Below, piece after piece: positions 9,818-22,169 of a stretch of DNA of 64,000 nucleotides (positions are counted from its first letter, which is position 1; the number at the start of each line of letters is the position of its first letter). This DNA is from Primula veris. Taxonomy: Eukaryota; Streptophyta; Magnoliopsida; Ericales; Primulaceae. Both the position numbers and the translations under genes were made by a program. The notes beneath the pieces are model-generated. The model ran no database searches and was not told where the DNA came from. It saw only the letters and a program-made list of their open reading frames with translations. The stretch is from positions 22,818,560 through 22,882,559 of the forward strand of contig OY821742.1 in assembly GCA_963682055.1 (NCBI GenBank), written 5' to 3'.

Positions 9818-11099
9818 GTGCGTGTTTGATCATGTTTTATGTCCATCACTTGACAAATTCTTTATTCTCTTGGGGGACCTACGTGACAGTTTGCATCTTA
9901 GAGAAAACCTTCTAAGAGCAGTATTTTCCGGGCTTAACTGGTAGGTTTATTTGCTGTTATGCACGAAGTTGTTCGTTTAATTAACATGTGCTAGTAAATT
10001 GTTTTGTTAATTGTAGAATTACAGGTTTTAATTACTGTCAATTTCACATATGCCCAAAATCAACCGTTGTCTAATAACCGTTAAACTTGCATTTTGTCAG
10101 AATATTACATCCGTTGTCTAATGACCGTTGTCTAATGACCATTATCTAATGACCGTTAAACTTGCATTTTGTCAGAACATTACATCCGTTAACATGTAAT
10201 TGGAAGCACGCTCATGTTGGGTTGCATACTAGTTTTGCATCTTTTTTTTGTTCGAACAGTTTGAGAACTATTATATGTATATTACACCTTTTCTTTTTTC
10301 AATGAATTTTAAAACGTGAATTATTTAGTCAATACTCTTGTAAGTTAGGAATACAAACACAACTAACAATTTGGGGTTAGTGATTTGAGGTTTCATTTGC
10401 ATAATTCTCATGCTGCATGCTTTTGCAAAGAAAGGCATATGCAATTTCATTATCCTGTTCATCACTACTCATGGTCTGCCTCCTTGATCCCATTTATTTT
10501 CTTTTGGCTCCATTGCTTTGACACTTTGAGATGCTTAAACTTTTCCACTGGTTTCATTAGAGTTTTTTCGATTTTGTTTGTTTTTCATATCCTCTTTTTC
10601 CGCTTAAGAAAAAGCTTACCGTGCTTAACCATTCTTGTGCAAGACGTTCTTTTTATGCACTTTTGTTACCTTCAAGGTTGTCTGGTCAGGAACATGATTT
10701 CATTTCTTATAATTTTCTGAATCTGTAATAGCAGATTTTAGATGTACTGTATCTAAGTAAGTACTGTTGCCTTCTTATGGAGGAAAGTCTCAAGTTGAAC
10801 GAACACATTGTTTTATTGTTGCCAGCAGCTGCTTATGCTCTTTGTGCTGGCTGTACCCCTTTTAAACTTGAAAGCACAAATTTATCCTCTTACTTCTCAT
10901 CCATTAACGTATCAGAATTTGTTGAGGAACGAGTTAAGGTAAATGCATAAGATTATTAAATAACCTTTTGTATCTTTGAGTTACATAAATAACCGCCTAT
11001 CCCTTTTAGGGTGAGGATTATAAGAATGAATACTTGCATGAATATTTTGAATGCTCTGTGGAAGTCCTAGCAAATGTTCATCAACATTGTGTTCCTAAG
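9818..11099 (+). pseudogene. ATM: ATM-like exons, N-terminal block
   Basis: Three candidate exons. 9818-9940 (after cag, before gtaggt) reads CVFDHVLCPSLDKFFILLGD and continues to VFSGLNW; its family match is the weakest. The second ends at 10938 before gtaaat and reads IVLLLPAAAYALCAGC followed by TPFKLESTNLSSYFSS; its start, near 10766, is not fixed. 11010-11099 (cccttttag before, gtggtt after) is exactly 30 codons: EDYKNEYLHEYFECSVEVLA. The last two match plant ATM well in my recollection. No stop occurs in the chosen frames. Confidence 0.6.
10066..10190. repeat. Intronic compound tandem repeat
   Basis: A 38-bp unit, CCGTTAAACTTGCATTTTGT plus 18 bp, occurs at 10078-10115 and 10153-10190 with one or two changes. 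Between and before these, the 14-bp word GTTGTCTAATGACC recurs about four times. It lies between ATM-like exons. Confidence 0.8.
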
Positions 11100-12659
11100 G
11101 TGGTTCCTTTTACTTTTTAAGTAAAAGTACAAAAGTAAAATGTGTTGTGTCTATAACAATAGAAGCATATTTTATTTTCTTAAAGAGTATAGGTTCGATA
11201 ATCTTTAGATTGTTTTTACTATTTTTAATTTACACTACTTCCATACAGAAAATTATTCTTTTTATCTTTAACAAAAACACTTATAATTATTACCTTTGAC
11301 TTTAGAGTATATATTGTCACTTCGACCGGGAAAAAAATGGTCGGTATTAATAAGATACATCCATTATTTTTAATTTTTTAACAGTCCTGTTACTTAATAT
11401 TATCAAAACAATTTAAGTTTCCCAAGCTCAGTGCTATCAAACTGTATGTCTTCCCCATCATTTGAAAGATTCACTGCTTAAGGAAATGGAGATGTACACT
11501 TTTATGCTATTATCTGAAGTCTTCTACATGTCCTCTATCGTATCAAATTTATTGTTTGGTGCATATTTCAGAAGGTTAGTTATTCCTCCATACTTGAAAA
11601 TGTAGATCTTTTAATTAAATGGTGTTTCCCAAGTCAAATATGCTACAAATATTATTCTTAATTCTTTTGTGTGGGTTTTCAAGCCGGATAAATGTTTACA
11701 GGATCCTTTTTGTCTCATTGTCTAATTTATTTGTTGGTGTATATGCCACATGGTTAATCATGCTTGAGACACAGAAACTCAAATCATACTTATTCCAGGT
11801 TATAAAAGTTGCTAGGTGAGGCCGACACGCTGGTCTGATATGAAGTATATGGGGTCTCGTTGTGGAATTGTGTTTTTGCATATTCTTTTATTTACCTTTA
11901 GATCGTAATGTTTTTATATATTGTAAATATAAACTTCTAATCCAGACCAAGCATGTCAAGTTTCAGAGCTTTTTTTCTAATTTTTTATTGGTCTATACTT
12001 AGTTCTTTCGGTCCTTATCAGACTATCATAATGCACATCAAGTTCTTTTTTATCCTTGGTGCTATACAGAATCACTATCCAAAAGTCCGGGCCTTGCTCT
12101 GCTTAGTCCTCGCCTACGCATCAGGCTTGGTCTGCCGCTACGATTAGTGGCAAGCGCTTTGATATGAGTCAAAACTCAGTTGTCCCAGGTCAACACAGTC
12201 AAACTAGGTGAAATTTTAGTATTAAAAAACTCATTAAAAATCAATCGAATAAACATGTTGTTGATTAATCAAGATTTGCATTTCAAATTTATCTTTAAAT
12301 ACATCATTATGTTTATTTTGATGTATATTCGACTTTCAAATACTGTTATCATAGCTTTTGTGGAATTCTTGATAGTATATTGATAAATTAATAGTGTATA
12401 AATTCTTAATTTAGATTGTTAATTTTATTTACAATATATATATATATATAAAACGAGAATCCGAACCCCCACCCCCTCAAAATCGTTAAAATTACGCCCC
12501 GTCTAATCTCCTATGCTCCCAGGCTCCTACTCCCGCCTTTAGTCGGCCTATCAACTTTTGAAATAACCTTGTACAAAATATGGTTTCTTATTGTTATACT
12601 CGACCAGTCTATTAAGACCATAGTTACAGAAATCTCTGAAACCTTGGACGCTTCCCTGT

Positions 12660-12725
12660 CGGAAGTTTGATTTCGCGCTTCCATCATCGGAAGCTTGATT
12701 TCGTGCTTCCGTCATCGGAAGCTTT
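12660..12725. repeat. 28-bp tandem repeat built on GGAAGC/GCTTCC
   Basis: Units at 12660 and 12688 and a partial third at 12716 follow CGGAAGCTTGATTTCGTGCT then TCCGTCAT. Each unit has GGAAGC at one end and its complement GCTTCC at the other, so single-stranded forms can pair within or between units. Confidence 0.8.
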
Positions 12726-13982
12726 CAGAATCTCCTCCCATCGAATAAAACATAGAAGAAAAGAGAGACTGGGACTACATTTTTTAAGTTATCACAAATA
12801 CTCATCCAATGTCTAAAATGTTACAATAATATCTTTATTAAGTAAGCATACATGATCCCAATGATCTTATAGCGGGTCTATAGTAAGTTTTAATCATTCA
12901 AAAAATGACTCTTTACTTTTAATGGTCACTAAAAATCACCAATAGATTATTACTAAACCTAAAGTTAATTTACAAAAAAACTTAAAAATAATACCCAACT
13001 ATATTATACATTTTATAATTCTTTTAATAGACGCTTCGGACCACGTTTCCCCCCTTTTATAACCATCCGCTTCCCCCCACCCGCTCCTGCTTCGAGCAAC
13101 TATTATTAAGACCCCAATTAGATCTGATTAGTTTTGATTGCCCATGCTAATCCTAAGCTGACCAGCCTATAGTTGAAGTAATAGACAACCGTGTAGGCGG
13201 GGTCTAGTTGGCTGAGACATTTCAGTAGATGGGGTTCTCAGGTTTTTGATTCATCACAATTCATCTGCTTGTTTGACAAGGTTACTTTGGTGGCATGTCC
13301 TGGTCAGCTCCAGAGAAGTGATTTTAGAAGTGGTCTATGCAGCTAGATAAAGTTTAGTATCCTGATTTAAACAATATGCTCTCTGAGATTTCAGCATATT
13401 ATATTTACTTTCTTTAACTAATCCTCCCTTTTGCATATTAATTGATGTCTCCTTCTGTATTGCTAAGCATTACTTCGATTTCATAATTTTTAGTTTTGAA
13501 TAATAGTTCTTTTTACTCCTGAGAGTATCTTATAAATGCGTCCTTAATCATAATTCACGGGTTGACCGATATTGTTTCTGTACTGTCAGGCCCTGACTTT
13601 CAGAAAACCCGAGACCTGAATTTGAAAAGTAAAGAAAACACACTGGAAGAAAATACAGTTTTCTAAAAACACTTCTCCGACATATATTACACCAAAAATT
13701 ATATTACATTAGCACGTTTTTCACACAACCACGCCTAATATACATCATTTACAAAGTACTACACTAAACTAAATAGGCCATAAGTGTGTGTCTATGCTAC
13801 ACGCGCAACCCAAAATCTAACCCGCTCACAGCCCCGCTCAACAACTCAAACTGTCCTGGAACTCTGTACATCTGAACCTCCTCATAATATAATAAAATAA
13901 ACAAAGACGAGAAAACGAAGGAAAATAGTGAGTCAACTATTCATTATATATACGTCAACAAGCTGAAAACAATAATAATGCA

Positions 13983-14010
<28 letters not shown>
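13983..14010. repeat. (AT)n microsatellite
   Basis: Uninterrupted AT dinucleotide run of about 28 bp. Confidence 0.95.
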
Positions 14011-14013
<3 letters not shown>

Positions 14014-15086
14014 ATCATTTATATCAATGTTTCGTCTTTTATTTCTTCTCCGCTAAACTCCTCTACCTTAACTACTTACGCCAAGTGGCATCCACGTATG
14101 GAGTCAACTCCTCATGAAATCATACGCCGGCTATTACCGTATTTTCCGTGAGCACCAGGTCCGCCGGAACCACTGTTGCATGTGAATCCTAAACCAATAA
14201 AAAGGCTGACAACAAGGACTCATGACGACACCACACCTCCCCTCGGTTACTTAACTTTACTACTCCAATTTACTCAAGAGTTATATGATAGAACATTTAT
14301 ATATTTGCAATGTACACCTACTGAATCTGAAATCTTAACCATTATCATACACATCATAGGCAATTAGCTACCATACTGTGATGCACAGCTGGTGAAATTA
14401 CAACAACATTTATCACATAAATCATTTGCATTAGTTAACATATACTCTGACAAGTTACTATGGAATGAACTGCAATATTTGGTTCAAAAGTGTCATGAGC
14501 TTAGAAAGCTCGATGAATATCCTCTAAATGATTTTAAAGATTTCACATACCAGAAAAAATAATTTAACTACTAAAAACATTATTAGAATAAGTAAACCAG
14601 CCCAACTATAAACTGGTTCCCGCTTTCCATCCCAAGTAAAACTTAAACTTGAACCTTTGGTACTAAAACGGTACTGTGAAGGTTCTGATGTAACTTAAAG
14701 TTATACGTATTATTACTACTATAATTAACACCAACGAAAATAAGCTGGGGAAACGATCCCCGCCTCAAGGTAAACTCTTATGTTAAATACCATAACAGTT
14801 CCTCGATAAAGCCTGTAAACAACCCGATTCAGATAATGCAATCACAACTACAAGTATTGGTGCTACTGTATAAAACCAAAAGAAGACAGGGAAGTGATTC
14901 TCTTTGTATTACACCCCCCTTTGTGTACTACAACAATACCTCATCAAATTCCGCTGTAACACAAAGAAGCCAATCAACTAAATTCCGCTAAACTGCAGCT
15001 ACCATACTCTAAGAAACACAAACAAATAATCAACTATCCTTTTTAAGTACGAGGACGATACTGAGAAGAACCTGCAAACCTCCCGT

Positions 15087-15200
15087 CCGCAACTACTGCC
15101 ACAAGAAATATATCTACTATAAACAATAAAAAGGCAAACCCAACCGCAACTACTGCCACAAGAAATATATCTACTATAAACAATAAAAAGGCAAACCCAA
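15087..15200. repeat. 57-bp tandem duplication
   Basis: 15087-15143 is repeated at 15144-15200 essentially without change, starting CCGCAACTACTGCCACAAGA. The near identity implies a recent duplication. Apparent reading frames are repeat artefacts. Confidence 0.9.
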
Positions 15201-15925
15201 GCAAGAAAGCGATTCCCGCATAACCAATAGAGAAGTCCCCCTTTCAGTATCAAAATTGGTACCTTAAGGAAGTCATTAGACAACCAGGTTCAATTGCACA
15301 CCTAGAAATACAAGTTATAACTTCGATAACCCATAAATATCAACAAGAAGTAGGAAACCGATTCCTACGATAATACAACACAGAAGACTCCCCTTTAAGT
15401 AGCAAAATGGTACCTTTATGAAGCTCAATACAGATTGGAAGTACAGCAGCTGAGTAAATGTTGATTTACGCCTTAAAATTGAGAGCAAACCCGCAAGGAA
15501 TCGTCTAAAAAAAGTAACCAAATACAAATTTTACTATAGGTACATGACATATTTTTTGCAAGCTAATTTTAACCTACCAGAAAGGAGAGTTAATCGACAA
15601 GCGATAACTCAAACTAATCTCTGTTTTATCAGCTATGCGTTGGCGAAACCCGTTCGAAAAATAGATCACCGAGCTAAAAGTTATTGAAGATTAAAGGAAT
15701 AGGAATATGAAGAGCTTTTTCTTTTCTTTTCGAACAAGTTTATCTGTATGACTTTTTTTTTTCTCATACATATTTGTTTCATATATATCATTTTTAGGAA
15801 AGGGTGAACAGACAAAATAACGGACCCCACTTGTGACTAAGTTTTGAAGAAATCTTTGTAACTTTATAAATTGCTATAAATACTACTATTTTTAATTGAC
15901 ATACAAACATTTCTATATATGTATT

Positions 15926-15929
<4 letters not shown>

Positions 15930-15985
<56 letters not shown>
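15930..15985. repeat. (TA)n microsatellite, about 56 bp
   Basis: Pure TA run about 28 units long. It can form a cruciform and is likely length-polymorphic. Confidence 0.95.
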
Positions 15986-15987
<2 letters not shown>

Positions 15988-16332
15988 TTCTATTATAATA
16001 AGTCAACTCAAGTCAAATGATACTGCCTAATTTATCTATTTTTTTTTTCAAAATTACCCCTACACCTTTATATTAATTACAATAATATCATACTCACATA
16101 AAAAATATAAAAATTAAAAACTAATAAAACTATTTATCACTCTTTAACAACCAAACATTATTTTAAATCTTAAACTATGTTTTTTTTACTATCCACATAT
16201 TTATATCATAATTATACATATTTTCTATATTTTTATTGCATTACGTGTCGCACACGCAACGCGTGGGACACGATTACTTAGTATATATATAAACTTGGGT
16301 TATTACGACACTCACCAATAAATTGGGCCAAG

Positions 16333-17730
16333 ACTTTGTTAACTCTCCTTGATTGTGCTGTAACTAGCATTAGTAAAAGACACGATGATGCTAGAAGTGG
16401 GTTTCTGAGCTACGCTGTTTTTGACGGCATAATATCGACAAATATTTCTTTTAAGTGTTTTGTTTGCTCTCCTCTGTTCAGCAAGTGGAAAGATGAGAAC
16501 ATTGTTGATTCTGTAATATTTAAAACAATTAGGCAATCAATTGAAAGACTTCTAAAGGCATTTGTGAAGTTGTATGAAGAATGTTCTCATGCATCAAATG
16601 ATGTTCAATCTGAGACAGATATGCCAGATTATTCTGCTCCTACTTTTTCTTCAAAATGTCAACCGGATAGCAGTACAAACATTATCATGGATATGGATTT
16701 AGATTTAGATTTAGATTTAGCCAAGGTACCTAAAGTTGCTGATATGACATCTGTCAGGAGTAAAATTCCGAGTGGCATTTCAGCTAATGTTTCACCATCG
16801 AAGTGTGGCTTCCTTTTACTCATGTCAAGTTTTTTTGCTGTTGTACCGGTGGCTACTTGGGATATCTTGTTTGAGTTCATGGGAAAAGAAAACAATGACA
16901 TGGTAAGTGATGCTATAGTTTCTTATTTATTGCACACTTGTTAATTAGGTTTTTCATGCACAAGTTCTTCAAAAAACAGATATATTCTTTTAATGTATTT
17001 TCCCCAGGTTTTGGAGAACATCCTATGCTATCTTTGCCGGCAACCATTTTGGTTCTCTTCAAAGAATTTCTCAGACTTGGTACTGTGATTAGCTATTATT
17101 ATATTCTTACTCTCCTTTCTAGATTGTATTTAAAATAATTGAGTGAACTGTTAGTGAAAAGGAGAAATTGTTTAACTGCAGTTAAGGTCGTGGATCCATT
17201 GTTTGTGTTATGATGTTTAATGCGACTTGGTTGGCTATCTATCCCTCATTGCAGGTTCTGTTAATAAATAAGATGGTTGATTCAAGAATAAGCCTTAAAT
17301 AACAGTATACCAGTATCTTACTGATTATCAATGATTTGCCGAGGAACTTGATTTCATTGAACGCTTCTGGTAAAGATACCAATGCTGGTAGCAACAAAAG
17401 TGTTGTTCAAAAGGAAAGAACGTCTGAGCAGGTCCGTTGGAGTAATTTTTTATCTCATCTTTCGACCACAGTATTTCAAACTTCAAAGTAAACAAATACT
17501 TGTTCTTCTACAGGGAACTGGTTGGTGCATCCCTTGATATTCTTGCAAGACTGCTCCAATACGCATCTAACTTAAAGGTGGAACCTCTTTTTTGTTGTTT
17601 AATTTTAGTTTTCAGTTGTTTTTTGTTATTAAAATTAAAATAAAGTCTTACACAATATGTGGGGGATTCGGGAAACAAAAAAAATTGACATTTGCAGTTT
17701 GTGTCTGGAAAATTGAAAGATAAAGAAAAG
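16333..17730 (+). pseudogene. ATM: ATM-like exons, second block with in-frame stop
   Basis: 16333-16902 is a long exon (LLTLLDCAVTSISKRHDDAR onward; donor gtaagt) with an odd acidic run MDMDLDLDLDL from an expanded GATTTA repeat. 17008-17079 is 24 codons (VLENILCYLCRQPFWFSS; ccccag before, gtactg after). 17255-17431 begins VLLINKMVDSRISLK and then has TAA at 17300, after which the family-like frame resumes (SILLIINDLPRNLISLNASG). 17514-17577 reads ELVGASLDILARLLQYASNLK, but its frame does not fit the preceding exon phase. 17698-17730 (FVSGKLKDKEK) ends at a gtgg donor immediately followed by the copia insertion. The nonsense codon and phase problem indicate loss of function. Confidence 0.65.
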
Positions 17731-17734
17731 GTGG

Positions 17735-18468
17735 TGTAGAAGTATTTGGGAAGTGATATTTTTTATTCATTCATAAAATAGTATATATACAAGTGAATAA
17801 GGATCCGACAAGATCCACACAATAATGATAATATAAAATTTAAATGCTTAAGAGATATCCAATATTTAGAATATCTCTCATAACAATAAAATCAAATCTT
17901 CTAATATATACCAATATTTTAAAAATCGCGCTATATAGCGCGAAATAGCGCTTTTTGGGAAAAAACACAACGAAAAACCACTATTTGGCTGGAATTGCGC
18001 TAAAATCGCGCTATATGGGATCAAAAGCTCAAAAAGCGTGAAATTCTGGACCAAAAACGTAAATAGCGAGTTAGGAAAGAAAACAGCGGATCTAAATAAT
18101 TAATATATATTGTGTAATTTTCATAAAAATGTGTGCAGTACAGATGGTTGTGACGGTACTTTAGTTTCCACTAGACTCAATTTCAAATCTCACTTACAAC
18201 AAATTTATTTTTTCGATTTTTTTTAATTTTTACCTAATATAACTATACATTTTATCTTTTATTGTTATATATTTTAAAGTTTAGTGCATATTTAGGCAAA
18301 AAAAAAAAGTACACCGCAAAGCGCTATGTAGCAACGCTATTTGCGCTTTTAGCGTTTCTCTCGAAAAAACGATACGTTAGCGATAACGGTATTTAAAACA
18401 TTGATATATACAATACATAAACTCCTACTTTATTGGTGCCACGCTAACTTTCTAACTTATTTTCTACA
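17735..18468 (-). repeat. 3' LTR of the copia element (with MITE inside)
   Basis: Excluding the 492-bp insertion and one 8-bp duplicate it is 234 bp, the same length as the partner LTR, differing at only a handful of positions. Read on the minus strand it follows the purine tract and begins TGTAGAAAATAAG. Confidence 0.9.
17912..18403. mobile_element. hAT-type MITE inside the copia LTR
   Basis: The 492-bp insert is flanked by the 8-bp duplication ATATATAC (17904-17911 and 18404-18411). The partner LTR has the empty site ATATCTAC. Its ends are imperfect inverted repeats: CAATATTTTAAAAATCG at the left, and CAATGTTTTAAATACCG as the complement of the right. Sub-terminal GCGCTATATAGCGC and TAGCGC words recur at both ends. 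The 8-bp duplication and C-A-x-T-G/A-TTTT ends indicate the hAT superfamily. There is no coding capacity. Confidence 0.88.
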
Positions 18469-18483
18469 CTCCCCCTCAAGCTG
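18469..18483 (-). other. Polypurine tract of the copia element
   Basis: Minus-strand CAGCTTGAGGGGGAG directly precedes the 3' LTR start TGTAGAAA. This is the expected plus-strand DNA priming site. Confidence 0.75.
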
Positions 18484-21400
18484 GAATGTATATACTGAAC
18501 ATGCCCTGCTTGGAACTCAAGTCTTGAAAGTTAGGACGAGGAAGAGCCTTTGTTAAGATGTCTTCCGTTTGGTGCCGAGTAGGAACATAGCTCAATTTGA
18601 TAATTTTACTTTCAATCTTTTCACTGATGAAGTGTCGATCTATTTCGACATGTTTCATTCTGTCATGATGCACCGGATTCTTTGCTATATTTATAGCCGA
18701 CTGACTGTCACACAACATATTAATAGGTCCATTTAGCTCTGCCTTGAGTTCCTGCAACAATCTTTTTAGCCAAATTCCTTCACAGATTTTATGTGCTAAT
18801 GCTCAAAACTCGAACTCAGCACTACTTCGAGCAATGACTGATTGTTTCTTGCTTCGCCATGTTACTAAATTTCCCCATACAAATGAACAATATCCAGATG
18901 TTGATCTTCGGTTGGTAGGAGAACCAGCCCAATCCGCATTCGTGAACACCTCAATTCCCCTATCAAACGTCTTTCTGAAAAATAATCCTTTTCCAGGATC
19001 CTTCTTGAGGTATCTCAAAACTCTATACACCGCCTCCATGTGCTCCTCAAAAGGATTGTTCATAAATCGGCTTATAACACTAACTGCGAAGCTGTAGAAA
19101 ATCATTCATTCCCCACTAAAAGGCCTATTAGTAAGGAAGGAGAACGGCATATATCAATCCTTGACTTTTATCAATGCCTCAACGATGTGGGACTATTCCA
19201 ACAGAAGCCAATGTCAGGTTTCTTGTTTCTAACTTGGTGTTCGGATCCATAGGAGTGTCAACCGCCTTACACCCTAGCATGCCTGTTTCTTTAAGAAGGT
19301 CCAAGACATATTTCTTTGAGAGATTGAAATACCTTTACTTGATCTAGCGACTTACTTCCCGAGAAAATACTTTAGATGTCCGAGATCTTTGATTTCAAAT
19401 TCTTTTGAGAGCAGTTGCTTTAGTCGGTCCATTTCTTCCACATAAATTCCCGTAAGGACTATATCGTCCACATACACAATAAGAATTGTTACTCTTCCTG
19501 CAGTAGCATGTTTTACTAATAGGGTGTGATATGTCGAACACTGATCATACCCATCTTGTCTAAGGACTTTTGTGAACCTATCAAACCATGCTCATGGTGA
19601 CTGTTTGAAGCCATATAGTGATTTTCGAAGCTTACACACATTGTTGGCTGTGGAGTTATTCTCGAATCCCGGTGGTATATCCATGTATACTTCTTCTTCA
19701 AGGTCCCCGTTTAGAAAGGTGTTCTTCACATCAAGTTGAAATAATGGCCAATCCCGATTTACTGCAATAGACAAGAGAACACGTATGGTGTTGAGCTTTG
19801 CTACTGGTGTGAACGTCTCTTCGTAGTCGATACCGTATGACTGTGTGAATTCCTTCGCCACGAGACGGGCGTTAAATCGTTCCACACTGCCATCAGCCTT
19901 ACGTTTTACTGAGAATATCCATTTATAACCCACTGTACGTTTTCCCTGAGGAAGACTAGTAATGGTCCATGTTTTATTTTTCTCAAGAGCCTGAATCTCT
20001 TCAAGGGTAGCCACTTTCCAGCTAGGTATGTGCAGAGCTTCGTGGACAGAAGTAGGAACCTGAATGTGATCTATATTTGACAGATAAGCTCGAAATGTTG
20101 GTGATAAGTTTGCATATGACACGTGGTTACTAATAGGGTATTGAGTGCAACTTCTGACACCTTTTCCTCAAAGCTATAGGTCTATTAATATCTGAATTTA
20201 AATCTATGAACTTTTCATTACCTTGTGAAGCAGGTGTGTTTTCATCGGGAATTGAGACCGGGGAAGAGCCTTGGTCATGCTGAGTTTATACAGGCTGCTG
20301 ATGATCTTCTTGTCGATGTTTTCTCCTAGAATAAACATGAGGGCTGTTGATTTCAGGCTGACTTGATACAGATTTGGGAACATGGCTAGGACTTGGTAAA
20401 CGAGTTTCGATTTCTATTGCTGGTGGAGGTACAGAATGAATTTCCGCTGGCAATATAGTTGGTGTAAGTGACTCAACTACGGCCTGGTTTTGAGAATTGA
20501 TATTATTCAGTGTAGTGTCAATAAAAGAGTCCCAATACTGTGATTCGAGCATGTTAGTCTCCCCCTGAATTGCAGAATTGGGGTAGAATGGTTGTTCTTC
20601 GAAAAATGTAACATCCATAGAGTGAAAAAACTTTTTGGTAACAGGACAGTAGCATTTGTATCCTTTTTTGTTTGGTGAATAGCCGAGGAAAATGCATTTG
20701 CAGGTTCTAGGATCAAGTTTTCCACGATGTTGTGAGTGGATGGAGGTGCACATAGACTGAGCACCCGAATATTTTAAGAGGAATTTCTAAAATGAGGTGG
20801 GTTGAAGGATAAAATTCAAGAAGTGACTGACTTGGTGTTTTGAATTTCAAAATACGAGAGGGCATTCTATTGATTAGGTATGTGGCTGTGAGAACAGCTT
20901 CGCCCCAGAATCTCTTTGGAACATTCGAGGTAAACAGCAACGAACGAGCTACCTCGAGTAGATGGCGATTTTTGCGCTCGGCGACACCATTTTGTTGTGG
21001 TGTGTCCACACACGAGCTTTGATGAACAATTCCGCGAGACAACAAATAATCACCAAGGACGGAATTAAAAAAGTCTCGGGCGTTATCAGTTTTCAAGACT
21101 TGGACATTAGCGTGAAACTGATTTTGGATCATTACGTTGATGTTTTTGAATAATTGACTGGTTTCCGATTTTTCTTTCATTAAAAATACCCACTCAAGCA
21201 GGTATGGTCAACAATAAAAACCATCGAGCCCCAGTGACATTTGGAATTTTTTACGGTCCCCAAATATCACTGTGTATGAGAGAGAAAGGATGAGATGTTT
21301 TGTATGGTTGAGGTGAATAAGTACTCCGAGTGTGTTTGGATAATTGGCAGACATCACAGTGAAAGAACTTGGAATTTTTATTTAAAAATAACAAAGGAAA

Positions 21401-22117
21401 CATTCGTTCGAGATACATAAAATTCGGATGACCTAATCGATAGTGCCACATCATGACTGTGTTATCTCCATTTGCATTACCTTTTGACAAGGAACTACTA
21501 AAGGACGAGTATTTTGGAATGACACTAACTGAATTGCAACGTTGTCTCACAGGTGGATCTTCAATTTTAAGGAGATAGAGGCCTGCACAAAACTCAGCAT
21601 TGCCAATCGTCTTCCCCAAGTCCAAGTCCTGAAAGACACAAGATTTAGCAAAAAACTTATTTTTACAATTCAGGTCACTCCTAATTTTGCTAACAGAGAG
21701 TAAATTGCAATCAATATTAGAAACAAATAGAACAGAATTGAGAACAAGATCATGCGATAATCGAACAGATCCAAAGCCGTCCACTTTTGAACATGAACCA
21801 TCAGCTATGCGAACCGTAAGAGAATCCTGACACGAGGTGTATGAGAAGAATAACTTTCGGTTTCCAGTCATGTGATCAGAGGCGCCAGAATCGATAATCC
21901 ACGAAACTGCGAGTTCTTGCTTTGCACGTAAAGGAAAATAAATTTTACTTCGTTGAGCCACACCTTCAGTACCGATAATTTCAGGATTGACAGATTGATG
22001 GGCCTGGTGAATAGGTTTTTGAACATGGCTGCTTTCGGAAAAACTGGAATTGCATGATGAGGGCATGACAGAGGGTGAGATGACCGTAGTCGGAGAAGAT
22101 TGGTCGGGAATTGTCAT
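18476..22117 (-). pseudogene. Copia pol remnant (PR-INT-RT-RNase H)
   Basis: From 22117 downward: a 65-residue leader, protease site WIIDSGASDHMTG, pre-integrase zinc site (WHYRLGHPNF ... CDVCQLSKH) and start of the integrase core (LIHSDIWGP). The frame breaks near 21250, then resumes with TDNARDFFNS and DTPQQNGVAERKNR. The integrase C-terminal part and linker run from about 20760 to 20286, in two frames. RT follows (WTITSLPQGKRTVGYKWIFS, FQLDVKNTFLNGDLEEEVY) at 20122-19592, a YVDDIVLTG box near 19450-19480, and RNase H (TNADWAGSPTNRRSTSGYCS, MLCDSQSAINIAKNP) at 19105-18476. At least four frame breaks make it non-functional. Only about 270 bp separates the primer-binding site from the protease, so nearly all of gag is missing. 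Confidence 0.88.
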
Positions 22118-22157
22118 GCCGGAGTTGTTTTATGAGATGATTAGGTCTCAGAGGGAT

Positions 22158-22169
22158 GCTCTGATACCA
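22158..22169 (-). other. Primer-binding site (tRNA-iMet type) of the copia element
   Basis: Minus-strand TGGTATCAGAGC begins immediately after the 5' LTR end (TTCTACA). It is complementary to the 3' end of plant initiator methionine tRNA. Confidence 0.85.

Larger units (their letters stand above)
11100..16332. other. Long non-coding interval between ATM-like exons
   Basis: No coding exon recognised in 5.2 kb. It contains a 28-bp repeat (12660-12725), two AT microsatellites and a 57-bp tandem duplication, listed separately. Moderately GC-richer stretches at 13590-14260 and 14600-15540 look like old repeat debris. In the latter, two diverged copies of a GATTCC...TCCCCTTT...GGTACCTT block occur near 15206 and 15352. 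I could not delimit any element. Confidence 0.4.

Noticed and set aside
14999..15283. 94-residue minus-strand frame with an internal duplicated segment
   Set aside because: The duplication is the 57-bp tandem repeat; 57 is divisible by three, so the frame stays open by chance.
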